From: Flavobacteriales bacterium
Lineage (GTDB): Bacteria > Bacteroidota > Bacteroidia > Flavobacteriales_E > Vicingaceae
Direction of reading: 5' to 3'
Assembly: GCA_020635815.1 (NCBI GenBank)
Contig: JACJZB010000007.1
Span: 1-64,000 of the forward strand
Length of the DNA stretch: 64,000 bases
The notes below the pieces were generated by a model. That model ran no database searches and was not told the DNA's origin. It was given only the letters and a program-made list of their open reading frames with translations. The translations under genes and the position numbers were made by a program. Below are positions 15,235 to 24,177 of this stretch, piece after piece (position 1 is the first letter of the stretch; each line of letters begins with the position of its first letter).

Positions 15235-17286
15235 ATGATAAAGAAGTATTTTAAAATTATATCTTTTCTTCTTTGTACGCTATTGTTGAGCAATTATGCT
15301 TCAGCTAATAGAAAAGACACATTGATTAATTTTACGGGTAAAGTCTATGAAAATAAGATAGATACTGATAAAAAAATTACCTATAAAAATGCCATTTTTA
15401 AATTGGTAAAAACATCAGTTGACTTTTTTGTATCAAACACAGCTGATAAAACCATTGTTAACTGTATTCTTGATGGTAAAATTGTTTACGCAGATACCGT
15501 TAAGTCTGATGGGGTATTTTCTATCCCACTTAATTATGATAATAATTATCGAATAGAATTTATTAAAGATGATTATTATGTGAGTTCTGTAGCTATTAAT
15601 ACAAATGGTGTTCCTCAACGCCTACATAAAAAAGGGATAGATATTCACACAGAGCTTGATGTAATAAAAAAACATCCCAAACAAGAACAATTTAAGTTTG
15701 ATATGATGAAAATCGCATTTGATCAAAAAGATGCGGTTTTTAAAGAAAATGAGGCTCATAGTAAATATGTTCAAGAAGAATTAGAACTCATTAGAATTAA
15801 CCTAACGAAGACGATTGCTGTTGAAAAAGAAGTAAATAGATTAAGTGAAGAAACAAGGTTAAAATTAATTAATGAAGTAGAGCAAGAAAAGAAAAAAGCA
15901 AAAAACGAAGGCGATTTACTATTAAAGAAGGCAAGAATAAAAGCAGATTCAATTATTCGATATGCAGAAATTAAGTCACAAGAAATAGAACAATTTACTT
16001 CCAGACAATTTAGCCCAACAAATTCTACCTCAAAAAAAGACTCATCAAAAACTAAGTCAACTGTTGATTTTTCTGATGGAGCAGATATGGGGTTAATAAT
16101 GGGAGGTAGTATTGAACTTACCACAAAAAAAGACCAAGTTGAGAATGCAAGGAAATCGCTAGAGCTAGCAAAGTTAAAAGCTACCACAAAAATGGATAGT
16201 TTGCTGATAATAGAAAGAGAAGCGAAAATTTTGGCAGCAGAAAATGCAATTTTAATTGCTGAACAGAAATTGAAAGATGCAGAAAAAGAAATTAGTGCTC
16301 AAAATGCTGAACTTGAAATGGAAAAGTTGCTAAAGAAAATTATGATATTTGGATTGCTTGGTTTGATTGTGCTTGCGATTATCTTTTTTAGAATTATAAA
16401 ACAAAAGAAAAAAGATAATAAAATAATTATGCAGCAAAAACTAGAGGTGGAAGAGCAGCATAAAGAAATTACCGATAGTATAAATTACGCAGAACGAATT
16501 CAGGCAGCAGTGCTTACTAGTGAGGATGAATGGAATAAAATTAGTAAAGAACATTTTGTTTTATTTAAACCTAGAGATATCGTAAGTGGTGATTTCTTTT
16601 GGGCACACCACAACGAAGAAAAAAACATCTCAATTTGGGCAACTGCAGATTGCACAGGACATGGAGTGCCAGGTGCTTTTATGAGTATGTTAGGTATCGG
16701 TTTTTTAAATGAAATTGTTATTGAAAATGGAATTATAAAACCTGATGAAATACTGAATGAATTAAGATCGAAAATTATTAAAGCTTTAGTTAAAAATAAA
16801 GCAGACATAGAGCAGAAAGATGGAATGGATATTTCATTATGTATTCTTGATAAAAACACAAATACATTAGAATTTTCAGGTGCTAACAATTCAATATGGA
16901 TTTTAAAAAATCATGCAGATTTATCTATTGAAGAGATAGAAAATAGCAAAACAATAATACATCCAACAAACGAAAAAGCAATTATAGAAATTAAAGCCGA
17001 TAAACAACCCGTAGGAGCTTATGTTGAAAACATCAAACCCTTTAAAACGTCTCACGTTAAGTTAAATAAAGATGATGTAATAATATCATTTACAGATGGT
17101 TATCCAGATCAGTTTGGAGGGGTAAAAGGGAAAAAGTTAAAATATAAACCATTTAAGCAGTTCTTTTTAGATAATTCCTCTCATTCTTTAGAAAATTTAA
17201 AAATGAATTTAGAACATTCGTTTAATGATTGGAAGGGCGATTTAGAACAAATAGATGATGTTTGCGTAGTGGCTGTAAAAGTGTAA
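15235..17286 (+). CDS. Membrane SpoIIE-family serine phosphatase
   Basis: 683 residues. A signal peptide covers residues 1-25 (ending SNYASA). An extracytoplasmic beta-like module at about residues 30-140 is followed by a long coiled coil (about 165-365), one membrane helix at about 367-389, and a cytoplasmic PP2C/SpoIIE domain from about 415. In that domain the metal-site motifs FKPRDIVSGDFFW, ADCTGHGVPGAFMS, KDGMDISLC, FSGANNSIW and SFTDGYPDQFGG are all present, so it should be active. This layout suggests an envelope sensor that dephosphorylates an anti-sigma-antagonist-type protein. The module order resembles the N-terminus of the giant protein upstream. Confidence 0.88.
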   Translation: MIKKYFKIISFLLCTLLLSNYASANRKDTLINFTGKVYENKIDTDKKITYKNAIFKLVKTSVDFFVSNTADKTIVNCILDGKIVYADTVKSDGVFSIPLNYDNNYRIEFIKDDYYVSSVAINTNGVPQRLHKKGIDIHTELDVIKKHPKQEQFKFDMMKIAFDQKDAVFKENEAHSKYVQEELELIRINLTKTIAVEKEVNRLSEETRLKLINEVEQEKKKAKNEGDLLLKKARIKADSIIRYAEIKSQEIEQFTSRQFSPTNSTSKKDSSKTKSTVDFSDGADMGLIMGGSIELTTKKDQVENARKSLELAKLKATTKMDSLLIIEREAKILAAENAILIAEQKLKDAEKEISAQNAELEMEKLLKKIMIFGLLGLIVLAIIFFRIIKQKKKDNKIIMQQKLEVEEQHKEITDSINYAERIQAAVLTSEDEWNKISKEHFVLFKPRDIVSGDFFWAHHNEEKNISIWATADCTGHGVPGAFMSMLGIGFLNEIVIENGIIKPDEILNELRSKIIKALVKNKADIEQKDGMDISLCILDKNTNTLEFSGANNSIWILKNHADLSIEEIENSKTIIHPTNEKAIIEIKADKQPVGAYVENIKPFKTSHVKLNKDDVIISFTDGYPDQFGGVKGKKLKYKPFKQFFLDNSSHSLENLKMNLEHSFNDWKGDLEQIDDVCVVAVKV

Positions 17287-17413
17287 AATGTTCTAATCAA
17301 AGCAATATTATATTCTTTTAAGCGTATCTAAATGATTGAATATTCAAAAAAGTAAAAAAAAGGTGATTATCAACTCTTTATTTTTCAGTATTTTTCCATT
17401 CTTAAACGCTAAA

Positions 17414-18526
17414 ATGAAATACCTTTTAATTGTTTTTTTGATTGTATTAAGCTTACCTGTATTTTCTCAAAATGGTGGAGACAATACTTACGAGTTTTTA
17501 AATGTTCCTGTTTCAGCAAGAGTAGGAGCATTAGGAGGGACAGCAATTGCGATTAAAGATGGAGATGCTAACCTTGCACTAAATAACCCATCACTTCTTT
17601 CATCAGATATGCATTCGACAGTAAGTTTAACTTACTTAAATTATTTCGCTGATATTAATTATGGGTTTGTTTCTTATACAAATGATTTTAAAAAATTAGG
17701 AACATTTTCAGCAGGTTTAAAATATATTTCTTACGGAAAATTTACTGAAGCAGATGAAGGAGGAAATGAACTCGGTGAATTTTCAGCAGGTGAGTATGCC
17801 CTAGTTTTAGGTTGGGGAAAAAGTATAGATACATCATTTTCAGTTGGAGCAAATTTAAAGCCAATATATAGTAATTTCTATACCTATAACTCATTTGGAT
17901 TAGCGACAGATGTTGCTGCAACTTACCAATTTCATACACGACAAATAACACTGGCTTTAGTGGCTAAAAATATAGGAAGCCAAATAACCACTTATGTAGA
18001 AGATGGAGAGCGTGAACCTTTACCATTTGAAGTACAATTTGGAATATCAAAAAAATTAAAACATGTACCACTACGTTTATCATTAACACTAAATAATTTA
18101 GAAAATTGGAATTTAGCTTATAACGATTCAACTTATTTAACAAACTCAAACAAAGACCTAACTGATGAAGAAAAAGATGAACGTAACAAAAGCAGTCTAT
18201 TTAAAGAGTCTTTAAGGCATATTGTCTTAGGAGCAGAAATAATTCCATCAAAAAGTTTTAACCTAAGATTTGGGTTTAATTTTAAACGACGTTCAGAGTT
18301 AGCAATAGAAGAAAAGCCAGGTTTAGTTGGTTTTAGCTGGGGATTAGGATTTAGAATTAAAAGATTTCAAATTAGTTACGGAAGTGCTCGCTATCATTTA
18401 GCAGGTTCATCTAACCATATTACAATTTCAACCAACATATCTCAATCGTATAAACGAGATATAAAAGTGTATAGAGAGCCCAAAGAAAAAAAAGAGAAAA
18501 AATCTAAAAAAAGTAAAGAAGAATAA
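17414..18526 (+). CDS. porQ: Type IX secretion system protein PorQ
   Basis: The protein is 370 residues from the ATG at 17414, which starts a clean signal peptide (cleavage after PVFS). A longer frame from 17336 adds 26 poorly hydrophobic residues. The early motif FLNVPVSARVGALGGTAIAI followed by NPSLL is typical of the PorV/PorQ outer-membrane beta-barrel family. The rest is alternating barrel strands and ends in a lysine-rich tail. Direct linkage to cmk, with two bases between the genes, is the usual PorQ neighbourhood. PorQ takes part in type IX secretion at the outer membrane. PorV is the nearest alternative, but the cmk linkage favours PorQ. Confidence 0.87.
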   Translation: MKYLLIVFLIVLSLPVFSQNGGDNTYEFLNVPVSARVGALGGTAIAIKDGDANLALNNPSLLSSDMHSTVSLTYLNYFADINYGFVSYTNDFKKLGTFSAGLKYISYGKFTEADEGGNELGEFSAGEYALVLGWGKSIDTSFSVGANLKPIYSNFYTYNSFGLATDVAATYQFHTRQITLALVAKNIGSQITTYVEDGEREPLPFEVQFGISKKLKHVPLRLSLTLNNLENWNLAYNDSTYLTNSNKDLTDEEKDERNKSSLFKESLRHIVLGAEIIPSKSFNLRFGFNFKRRSELAIEEKPGLVGFSWGLGFRIKRFQISYGSARYHLAGSSNHITISTNISQSYKRDIKVYREPKEKKEKKSKKSKEE

Positions 18527-18528
18527 AA

Positions 18529-19215
18529 ATGAGAAAGATAATTATAGCAATTGATGGATATTCTTCTTGCGGAAAAAGTACACTAGCAAAACAAATTGCT
18601 CGAGAATTAAATTACGTTTATATTGATACAGGAGCAATGTATAGGGCAGTATCATTATATGCAGTTCAAAAAGGATATATCGTTAATAATGTTATAGAAG
18701 TAACTAAACTTTTAGAAGCATTGCCTTTAATTACTATTTCATTTTCATACAATTTAGCACAAAACAAATCAGAAACATTTTTAAATGGCGTTAATGTAGA
18801 GCAAGATATTAGAACGATAGATATTTCTAATCATGTTAGTAGGGTTGCTCAAATAAAAGAAGTGAGGGAAAAAATGGTTGAATTACAACGAGCAATGGGA
18901 GATAAGAAAGGTTTGGTTATGGATGGGAGAGATATAGGTTCGGTTGTTTTTCCAAATGCTGAATTAAAGTTGTTTATGACAGCAAGCCCTAAAATTAGAG
19001 CTCAACGAAGATATGACGAATTAAAAGCAAAAGGAGACGATGTTTCATTTGAAGATGTGATGGCGAACATTGTACTAAGAGATAATGACGATACAAGTAG
19101 AACAGAAAATCCCTTAATAAAAGCACCAGATGCAATCGTAATAGATAATTCTAATATTACTCAAGAAGAACAATTTGAGTTGGCAATAAACTACGCCAAA
19201 AAAATAATCGGTTAA
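18529..19215 (+). CDS. cmk: (d)CMP kinase
   Basis: Cytidylate kinase phosphorylates CMP and dCMP to the diphosphates with ATP. The 228-residue protein has the P-loop GYSSCGKST (Lys16), then DTGAMYRAVSLYA, the MDGRDIGSVVFPNAELKLFMTAS segment, and the LID-region sequence RRYDELKAKG followed by RDNDDTSR. All are in family order. It starts two bases after porQ and is presumably translated from the same message. Confidence 0.97.
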   Translation: MRKIIIAIDGYSSCGKSTLAKQIARELNYVYIDTGAMYRAVSLYAVQKGYIVNNVIEVTKLLEALPLITISFSYNLAQNKSETFLNGVNVEQDIRTIDISNHVSRVAQIKEVREKMVELQRAMGDKKGLVMDGRDIGSVVFPNAELKLFMTASPKIRAQRRYDELKAKGDDVSFEDVMANIVLRDNDDTSRTENPLIKAPDAIVIDNSNITQEEQFELAINYAKKIIG

Positions 19216-19263
19216 GAATAAAACAGAACGGTTAAGATTTTATTTTTTTATTCAAAAAATGAG

Positions 19264-19271
19264 TAAATTCG
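19264..19271 (+). promoter_or_regulatory. -7 element TAAATTCG for ilvE
   Basis: TAAATTCG is one base off TAnnTTTG and is about 28 bases before the probable ATG. The T-rich stretch at about 19236-19250 could supply a weak -33 region. Confidence 0.4.
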
Positions 19272-19298
19272 CGTTGTAACAGATATTATTGAGTGCAG

Positions 19299-20369
19299 AT
19301 GACAGAAGTAATGAGTAAGATTTCGATTGAAAAAATTTCTCAATCAAAAATAACAGAAGTAGATTTTAGTAACATCGTATTTGGAAAGCAATTTTCAGAT
19401 CACATGTTTGTAGCTGATTATAAGGATGGTAAGTGGTCTGATTTTAAAATTCTTCCTTTCGGAAAGTTAGAAGTAAGCCCTGCTTGTGCAGCATTACATT
19501 ACGGTCAGGCAGTTTTTGAAGGAATGAAAGCTTATAAGAATGATAATAATGAAGTATTACTTTTTAGGCCGTTCGAAAATGCAAAACGATTAAATATTTC
19601 AGCAAGTAGGTTGTGTATGCCAGAAATTCCAGAAGAAATTTTTATGGAAGGGTTATCGCAACTAATAAAAATTGATGCTGATTGGGTGCCTAATACCAAA
19701 GGAAGTTCTCTTTATATTAGACCTTATATGTTTGCAAGTGAACAATTATTAGGCGTTAGACCAGCAACAGAATACAAGTTTATCATTTTTACAGCACCAG
19801 TTAATTCTTATTACGCTGAACCAGTAAATGTAAAAGTTGAAACAACTTATTCAAGAGCAACTGAGGGTGGAGTAGGATACGCAAAAGCCGCAGGAAACTA
19901 TGCAGCAGCTTTATATCCAGCAAAATTAGGACAAGATGCAGGTTATCAACAGCTTATATGGACGGATTCAGTGAGTCATGAATACATCGAAGAATCAGGA
20001 ACAATGAATATTATGTTCCATATTGGAGATAAATTAATAACACCAAACTTAGATTTTAAAACAACTTTAGCAGGAATTACGAGAAAGAGTGTAATAACTC
20101 TAGCTAAAGATTTAGGAGTAGAGGTAGAAGAAAGAAAGGTTTCTGTTACTGAAATTATTAAAGCAGCCAAAGAAGGAAGCTTAAAAGATGTTTTTGGAAC
20201 AGGAACAGCAGCAACAATTGCTCAGGTTGCATCTATTACGTTTAATGATGAAAGGTTTGAATTGCCTAAAGTAGAAGATAGAGAATTGTCAAATAAAATT
20301 GCAAGTATGCTTGATGATGTTAAACATGGAAAAGTAGAAGATAAATACAATTGGATTTATAAAATTTAA
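19299..20369 (+). CDS. ilvE: Branched-chain amino acid aminotransferase
   Basis: IlvE transfers the amino group between glutamate and the 2-oxo acids of leucine, isoleucine and valine. From the ATG at 19299 the protein is 356 residues. An ATG at 19311 and a GTG at 19293 are also in frame, and family N-termini would fit 19311 equally well. The class IV PLP-fold motifs are clear: LHYGQAVFEGMKAY, IRPYMFASE, the catalytic lysine near residue 196 in YAKAAGNYAAAL, EESGTMNIMF and GTGTAATI. A strong terminator follows. The long-type length fits Bacteroidota and actinobacterial enzymes. Confidence 0.95.
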   Translation: MTEVMSKISIEKISQSKITEVDFSNIVFGKQFSDHMFVADYKDGKWSDFKILPFGKLEVSPACAALHYGQAVFEGMKAYKNDNNEVLLFRPFENAKRLNISASRLCMPEIPEEIFMEGLSQLIKIDADWVPNTKGSSLYIRPYMFASEQLLGVRPATEYKFIIFTAPVNSYYAEPVNVKVETTYSRATEGGVGYAKAAGNYAAALYPAKLGQDAGYQQLIWTDSVSHEYIEESGTMNIMFHIGDKLITPNLDFKTTLAGITRKSVITLAKDLGVEVEERKVSVTEIIKAAKEGSLKDVFGTGTAATIAQVASITFNDERFELPKVEDRELSNKIASMLDDVKHGKVEDKYNWIYKI

Positions 20370-20402
20370 TGATAAAATTCTGTTCGTTAATTTAAACGAT
20401 AT

Positions 20403-20435
20403 AAAAAAGCTCTCAATTTCTTGAGAGCTTTTTTT
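20403..20435. terminator. Bidirectional terminator between ilvE and YceI gene
   Basis: Stem AGCTCTCAA and TTGAGAGCT around a TTTC loop, with A-run on the left and T-run on the right. It can end transcription from ilvE on the plus strand and from the convergent YceI gene. Confidence 0.9.
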
Positions 20436-20457
20436 GTAGCTATTTTTTAAGACTAAA

Positions 20458-21117
20458 TTAATGGCATCTTTTAGAAAGCTTTGCTTCAATTTCAAGTTCT
20501 ACATTTGGCCATGTAACACTAACACCATCTGCACCTTTATGTAAATCTCCACAAACATTATTTAGCTCTTTAAGTGCAGTTTCAGCATTCCAGTTATTAA
20601 TGTCTATTTCACCTGTTAATTTTACAATGTTGTCAGTAGCAGTATAAGTTAAAGCAACTTCTTTTTCAATGTCGTTTAACATTAAGTAAAAAGTCATTGT
20701 TCCGCTTTCATTATCTCCTTCTACACTTTTAACATGTCCTAGAATTAAATCAGTATTTAGCATGTTACCAAAAAATGAATTTACAATTTTAGCATCTCTA
20801 TCCGGATTAGTTGTGTTGGTACTTTTTGTAGGGATAGTAAAGGTAATTGTTCTAAGTACTTCGGGCAATTTAGTAGATTTCTCTCCAGCTTTAACCAATA
20901 CCGTATTAAATGTACCACCAACAGCTACTTTATCTGAAGTTTTAAATGCTGTCCATTTTACTGTAGCTGATGATTCTTTGTCGTATTCAAAAAAACAAAT
21001 TTCTTCTTGATTAACAGTTTCGTTTTTCTCTGTTTCTTTTGCTTCGTGGTTTTCACCACCGCAAGAACTTAAAAATGCAGAAGCAATAATTACAACTGGT
21101 ATTATTATTTTTTTCAT
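20458..21117 (-). CDS. YceI-family lipoprotein
   Basis: 219 residues with a lipoprotein signal; the lipobox SSC puts the lipidated cysteine near residue 19. After an acidic linker, the YceI lipocalin-like beta-barrel runs from about residue 45: SATVKWTAFKTSDKVAVGGTF, NPDRDAKIVNSFFGNML, GTMTFYLMLNDIEKEVALTY and TGEIDINNW. YceI proteins bind isoprenoid or lipid ligands in the periplasm. The ligand here is unknown. It is bounded by terminators on both sides, so it is probably a single-gene unit. Confidence 0.88.
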   Translation of the reverse strand: MKKIIIPVVIIASAFLSSCGGENHEAKETEKNETVNQEEICFFEYDKESSATVKWTAFKTSDKVAVGGTFNTVLVKAGEKSTKLPEVLRTITFTIPTKSTNTTNPDRDAKIVNSFFGNMLNTDLILGHVKSVEGDNESGTMTFYLMLNDIEKEVALTYTATDNIVKLTGEIDINNWNAETALKELNNVCGDLHKGADGVSVTWPNVELEIEAKLSKRCH

Positions 21118-21146
21118 AGTTAGGGTTTTATAAAAGGTTAAACTTA

Positions 21147-21175
21147 AAAAAGACGAATTAACTATTCGTCTTTTT
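21147..21175 (-). terminator. Hairpin between pruA and the YceI gene
   Basis: AGACGAAT (21151-21158) pairs with ATTCGTCT (21164-21171), with an A-run to the left and a T-run to the right. On the minus strand it follows pruA and is a good intrinsic terminator for it. Confidence 0.8.
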
Positions 21176-21188
21176 ATTTTATTATTGA

Positions 21189-22814
21189 TTATCCTAAAAA
21201 AGGATATCTGTAATCTGTTGCAGGTACAAAAGTTTCTTTAAATGTTCTTGCAGAAACCCAACGTAATAGGTTCATGGCAGCTCCAGCTTTATCATTAGTT
21301 CCGGAACCTCTTGCTCCACCAAATGGTTGTTGACCAACAACAGCTCCTGTTGGCTTGTCGTTAATATAAAAGTTACCAGCACAGTTTTCTAACATTTTAG
21401 TTGCAGTACCTATTGCATATCTACAGGTTGAAAATATTGCACCAGTTAAAGCATACTCCGATGTTTGATCTAGAATTTCTAGGGTTTCTTCAAATTTATC
21501 AGCATCGTAAACATATATTGTAATTACAGGGCCAAAAATTTCTTCGCACATTGTTTTAAATTTAGCATTTTTGGTAACAATTACTGTAGGTTCAATAAAG
21601 TATCCTTTCGATTTATCGTAATTACCACCTGCAATTATTTCAGCTTCATCGCTTGCTTTTGCATAGTCAATAAAAGAAGCTATTTTATCAAAACTACGTT
21701 CATCAATTACTGCATTTATAAAATTGCTAAAATCTTCTGGGCTACCCATTTTAAATGAGTTTACATCAATTTTAACTTGTTCAATAATTTCGTTTGCAAT
21801 GTTACTTGGTAAATATGCTCTCGATGCAGCCGAACATTTTTGACCTTGAAATTCAAAAGCACCTCTAGAAATTCCTGCAGCAACTTCTTTTACATTTGCT
21901 GATTTGTGAGCGATAATAAAGTCTTTTCCGCCAGTTTCACCAACTATACGAGGATAAGTTTTATATTTATCTATATTAGTTCCTATCGTTTTCCATAAAT
22001 GTTTAAATACGGCTGTAGAGCCTGTAAAGTGTAATCCAGCAAAATCAGGGTGATTAAACACAATATCTCCAGCTTCTGGACCATCACAATAAACCATATT
22101 AATAACACCATCTGGTAAACCAGCAGCTTTAAATAAATCAACTATAACTTGAGCAGAATAAATTTGAGTGTCAGATGGTTTCCAAACTACAACATTACCC
22201 ATCATAGCAGGTGCAGCACATAGGTTAGCTGCAATAGACGTAAAGTTAAATGGAGTAATTGCAAATATAAAACCTTCTAAAGGTCTATATTCTAGTCTAT
22301 TCCAAATACCTGGAGCAGATTCTGGTTGTTCAGCATAAACTTCTGTCATGTACTGAACGTTATATCTTAAAAAGTCAATTAACTCACAAGAGGCATCAAT
22401 CTCTGCTTGCATTGCATTTTTACTTTGGCAAAGCATAGTTGCAGCATTCATTTTTGCTCTAAAAGGACCAGCTAATAATTCAGCAGCTTTTAAAAAGATG
22501 GCAGCTCTATCTTGCCAAGGCGTATTAGCCCATTGTTTTTTAGCAGCTAAAGCAGCATTAATTGCAGCTTCTACATGAGATTTATCTCCCATGTGGAAAT
22601 GACCTAAATTATAAGCATGGTCATAAGGAGGATGCATAGATACAGTATTACCTGTTCTAACTTCCTTGCCACCAATAACCATTGGAGCATCAATTTTTTT
22701 TGATTTTAATTCAGCTATTGCAGCTAATAATTCTTCTTTTTCTTGACTTCCGGGAGCATAACCTAACACAGGCTCGTTCTCAGCTATTGGCACTTGAAAA
22801 TAAGCGTTTGACAT
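21189..22814 (-). CDS. pruA: 1-pyrroline-5-carboxylate dehydrogenase
   Basis: PruA oxidises glutamate semialdehyde to glutamate with NAD+ in proline breakdown. The protein is 541 residues from the ATG at 22812-22814. A longer frame from 22850 would start inside the promoter element. Aldehyde-dehydrogenase motifs are clear: FNFTSIAANLCAAPAMMGN, WKPSDTQIYSA, the catalytic base region VGETGGKDF, and the nucleophile in GQKCSAASRAY near Cys327. The GAFEFQGQ stretch and EIFGPVITIYVYD match the stand-alone P5C dehydrogenase group. No proline dehydrogenase gene is adjacent. Confidence 0.95.
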   Translation of the reverse strand: MSNAYFQVPIAENEPVLGYAPGSQEKEELLAAIAELKSKKIDAPMVIGGKEVRTGNTVSMHPPYDHAYNLGHFHMGDKSHVEAAINAALAAKKQWANTPWQDRAAIFLKAAELLAGPFRAKMNAATMLCQSKNAMQAEIDASCELIDFLRYNVQYMTEVYAEQPESAPGIWNRLEYRPLEGFIFAITPFNFTSIAANLCAAPAMMGNVVVWKPSDTQIYSAQVIVDLFKAAGLPDGVINMVYCDGPEAGDIVFNHPDFAGLHFTGSTAVFKHLWKTIGTNIDKYKTYPRIVGETGGKDFIIAHKSANVKEVAAGISRGAFEFQGQKCSAASRAYLPSNIANEIIEQVKIDVNSFKMGSPEDFSNFINAVIDERSFDKIASFIDYAKASDEAEIIAGGNYDKSKGYFIEPTVIVTKNAKFKTMCEEIFGPVITIYVYDADKFEETLEILDQTSEYALTGAIFSTCRYAIGTATKMLENCAGNFYINDKPTGAVVGQQPFGGARGSGTNDKAGAAMNLLRWVSARTFKETFVPATDYRYPFLG

Positions 22815-22847
22815 AAATTTTATATTTAAAATGAATAAATTTCTACC

Positions 22848-22855
22848 CAAAATTA
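22848..22855 (-). promoter_or_regulatory. -7 element TAATTTTG for pruA
   Basis: On the minus strand TAATTTTG matches TAnnTTTG exactly. A TTTTTTTG run lies about 15 bases upstream. It leaves a leader of roughly 28 bases before the ATG at 22814 and so supports that start. Confidence 0.55.
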
Positions 22856-22962
22856 AGAGTTATAAATCAACAAAAAAAGCCTTTGTCGTTTATAAATAAG
22901 GATACTTATTAGAAATAGTGATTATGTGATTTTTTAACACAAAAAGATTGTGTATTTATTAA

Positions 22963-22970
22963 TACATTTG
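22963..22970 (+). promoter_or_regulatory. -7 element TACATTTG for gcvT
   Basis: TACATTTG fits TAnnTTTG and ends 22 bases before the gcvT ATG. The region between pruA and gcvT (178 bases) shows no structure resembling a glycine riboswitch. Confidence 0.55.
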
Positions 22971-22992
22971 TTCTTCATTTAAATATTATCTT

Positions 22993-24087
22993 ATGGAAGT
23001 TTTAGAATTAAAAGATATTGCTTTAAAGCAAAAACACATAGACCTAGGTGCAAAGATTGTTCCTTTTGCAGGATTTAATATGCCTTTACAATATACAGGC
23101 TTAATTGACGAACATTTAAACGTTAGAAATAATGTTGGAATTTTTGATGTTTCTCACATGGGGGAGTTTATGGTTAAAGGAGATGGTGCTTTAGAATTGA
23201 TTAATCGAATTACTTCTAATGATGCTTCTATACTTGTTCCTGGTAAGGTGCAATATTCTTGTTTTCCTAATTATGATGGAGGAATAGTAGATGATTTATT
23301 GGTTTACATGTTAGCTGATAAAGAATATCTATTGGTTGTAAATGGTGCTAATTTAGATAAAGATTGGGCTTGGATTGAAAAACATAATACCAATAATGTT
23401 AACATCAAAAATGTTTCAGATAATGTTTCTTTATTAGCTGTTCAAGGGCCAAATGCACAAAAAATGTTAGCTCCATTAACCAATATGGATTTAGATATGG
23501 TTTATTATACAGTGCAGAAAGGAATTTTTGCTGGCGTAGATAATGTTATTATCTCATCAACAGGATACACAGGAGCTGGTGGATATGAAATATACTTTGA
23601 TAATGCTAATGCTGAGAAAATATTTGATGCAGTTTTAGAAGCAGGGAAAGCTGTAAATGCACAAATGGCAGGTTTAGCTTGTAGAGATACCTTAAGATTA
23701 GAAATGGGGTTCTGTTTATATGGAAATGATATTAACGATGAAACTTCACCAATTGAAGCTGGATTAGGTTGGATAACTAAATTTTCTAAAGATTTTGTGA
23801 ATGCTGAATACTTAAAGAATCAGAAAGAAAACGGAGTAAGTAAAAAATTAGTTGGATTTGAATTAATTGATAGAGGTATTCCACGTCACGATTATGAAAT
23901 AGTTGATGCTGATGGTAATAATATAGGTGTTGTAACTTCTGGAACTATGGCTCCATCATTGAATAAGGCAATAGGAATGGGGTACGTTAAAACTGAATTT
24001 GCAAAAGCTGGTTCAGAAATTTACATTTCTATACGTAATAAAAATATTAAAGCACAGGTGGTTAAAATGCCATTTTATAAAGGATAA
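22993..24087 (+). CDS. gcvT: Glycine cleavage system T protein (aminomethyltransferase)
   Basis: GcvT takes the aminomethyl group from lipoylated H protein, releases ammonia and makes 5,10-methylene-tetrahydrofolate. It has 364 residues, the standard length. Family motifs: GAKIVPFAGFNMPLQY, VGIFDVSHMGEF with the catalytic aspartate, NRITSNDAS, SSTGYTGAGGYEIYF, LACRDTLRLEMGF, GLGWITKF and the C-terminal GVVTSGTMAPSLNKAIGMGYV. The gene stands alone here, without gcvH or gcvP, which is common in Bacteroidota. Confidence 0.97.
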   Translation: MEVLELKDIALKQKHIDLGAKIVPFAGFNMPLQYTGLIDEHLNVRNNVGIFDVSHMGEFMVKGDGALELINRITSNDASILVPGKVQYSCFPNYDGGIVDDLLVYMLADKEYLLVVNGANLDKDWAWIEKHNTNNVNIKNVSDNVSLLAVQGPNAQKMLAPLTNMDLDMVYYTVQKGIFAGVDNVIISSTGYTGAGGYEIYFDNANAEKIFDAVLEAGKAVNAQMAGLACRDTLRLEMGFCLYGNDINDETSPIEAGLGWITKFSKDFVNAEYLKNQKENGVSKKLVGFELIDRGIPRHDYEIVDADGNNIGVVTSGTMAPSLNKAIGMGYVKTEFAKAGSEIYISIRNKNIKAQVVKMPFYKG

Positions 24088-24104
24088 ATGAGGTAGAAAG
24101 TTAT

Positions 24105-24149
24105 AAAGTGAAAAGTTGAAAGTAATTTACTGTTCAACTTTTTTACTTT
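24105..24149 (+). terminator. Imperfect A/T-rich hairpin after gcvT
   Basis: AAAGTGAAAAGTTGAA pairs with TTCAACTTTTTTACTTT, with two small bulges. The following sequence repeats ACTTTTAA units. It may end gcvT transcription or be a remnant of a dispersed repeat. Confidence 0.4.
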
Positions 24150-24177
24150 TAAGACTTTTAACTTTTAACTAAAATAT

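Noticed and set aside
15771..16187. 138-codon minus-strand frame inside the SpoIIE gene
   Set aside because: Antisense of coiled-coil sequence, Phe/Ser-rich, overlaps a gene with a full set of catalytic motifs.
22815..22992. Glycine riboswitch upstream of gcvT
   Set aside because: The 178-base gap is short and A/T-rich, with no conserved paired stems; only promoter elements are visible.
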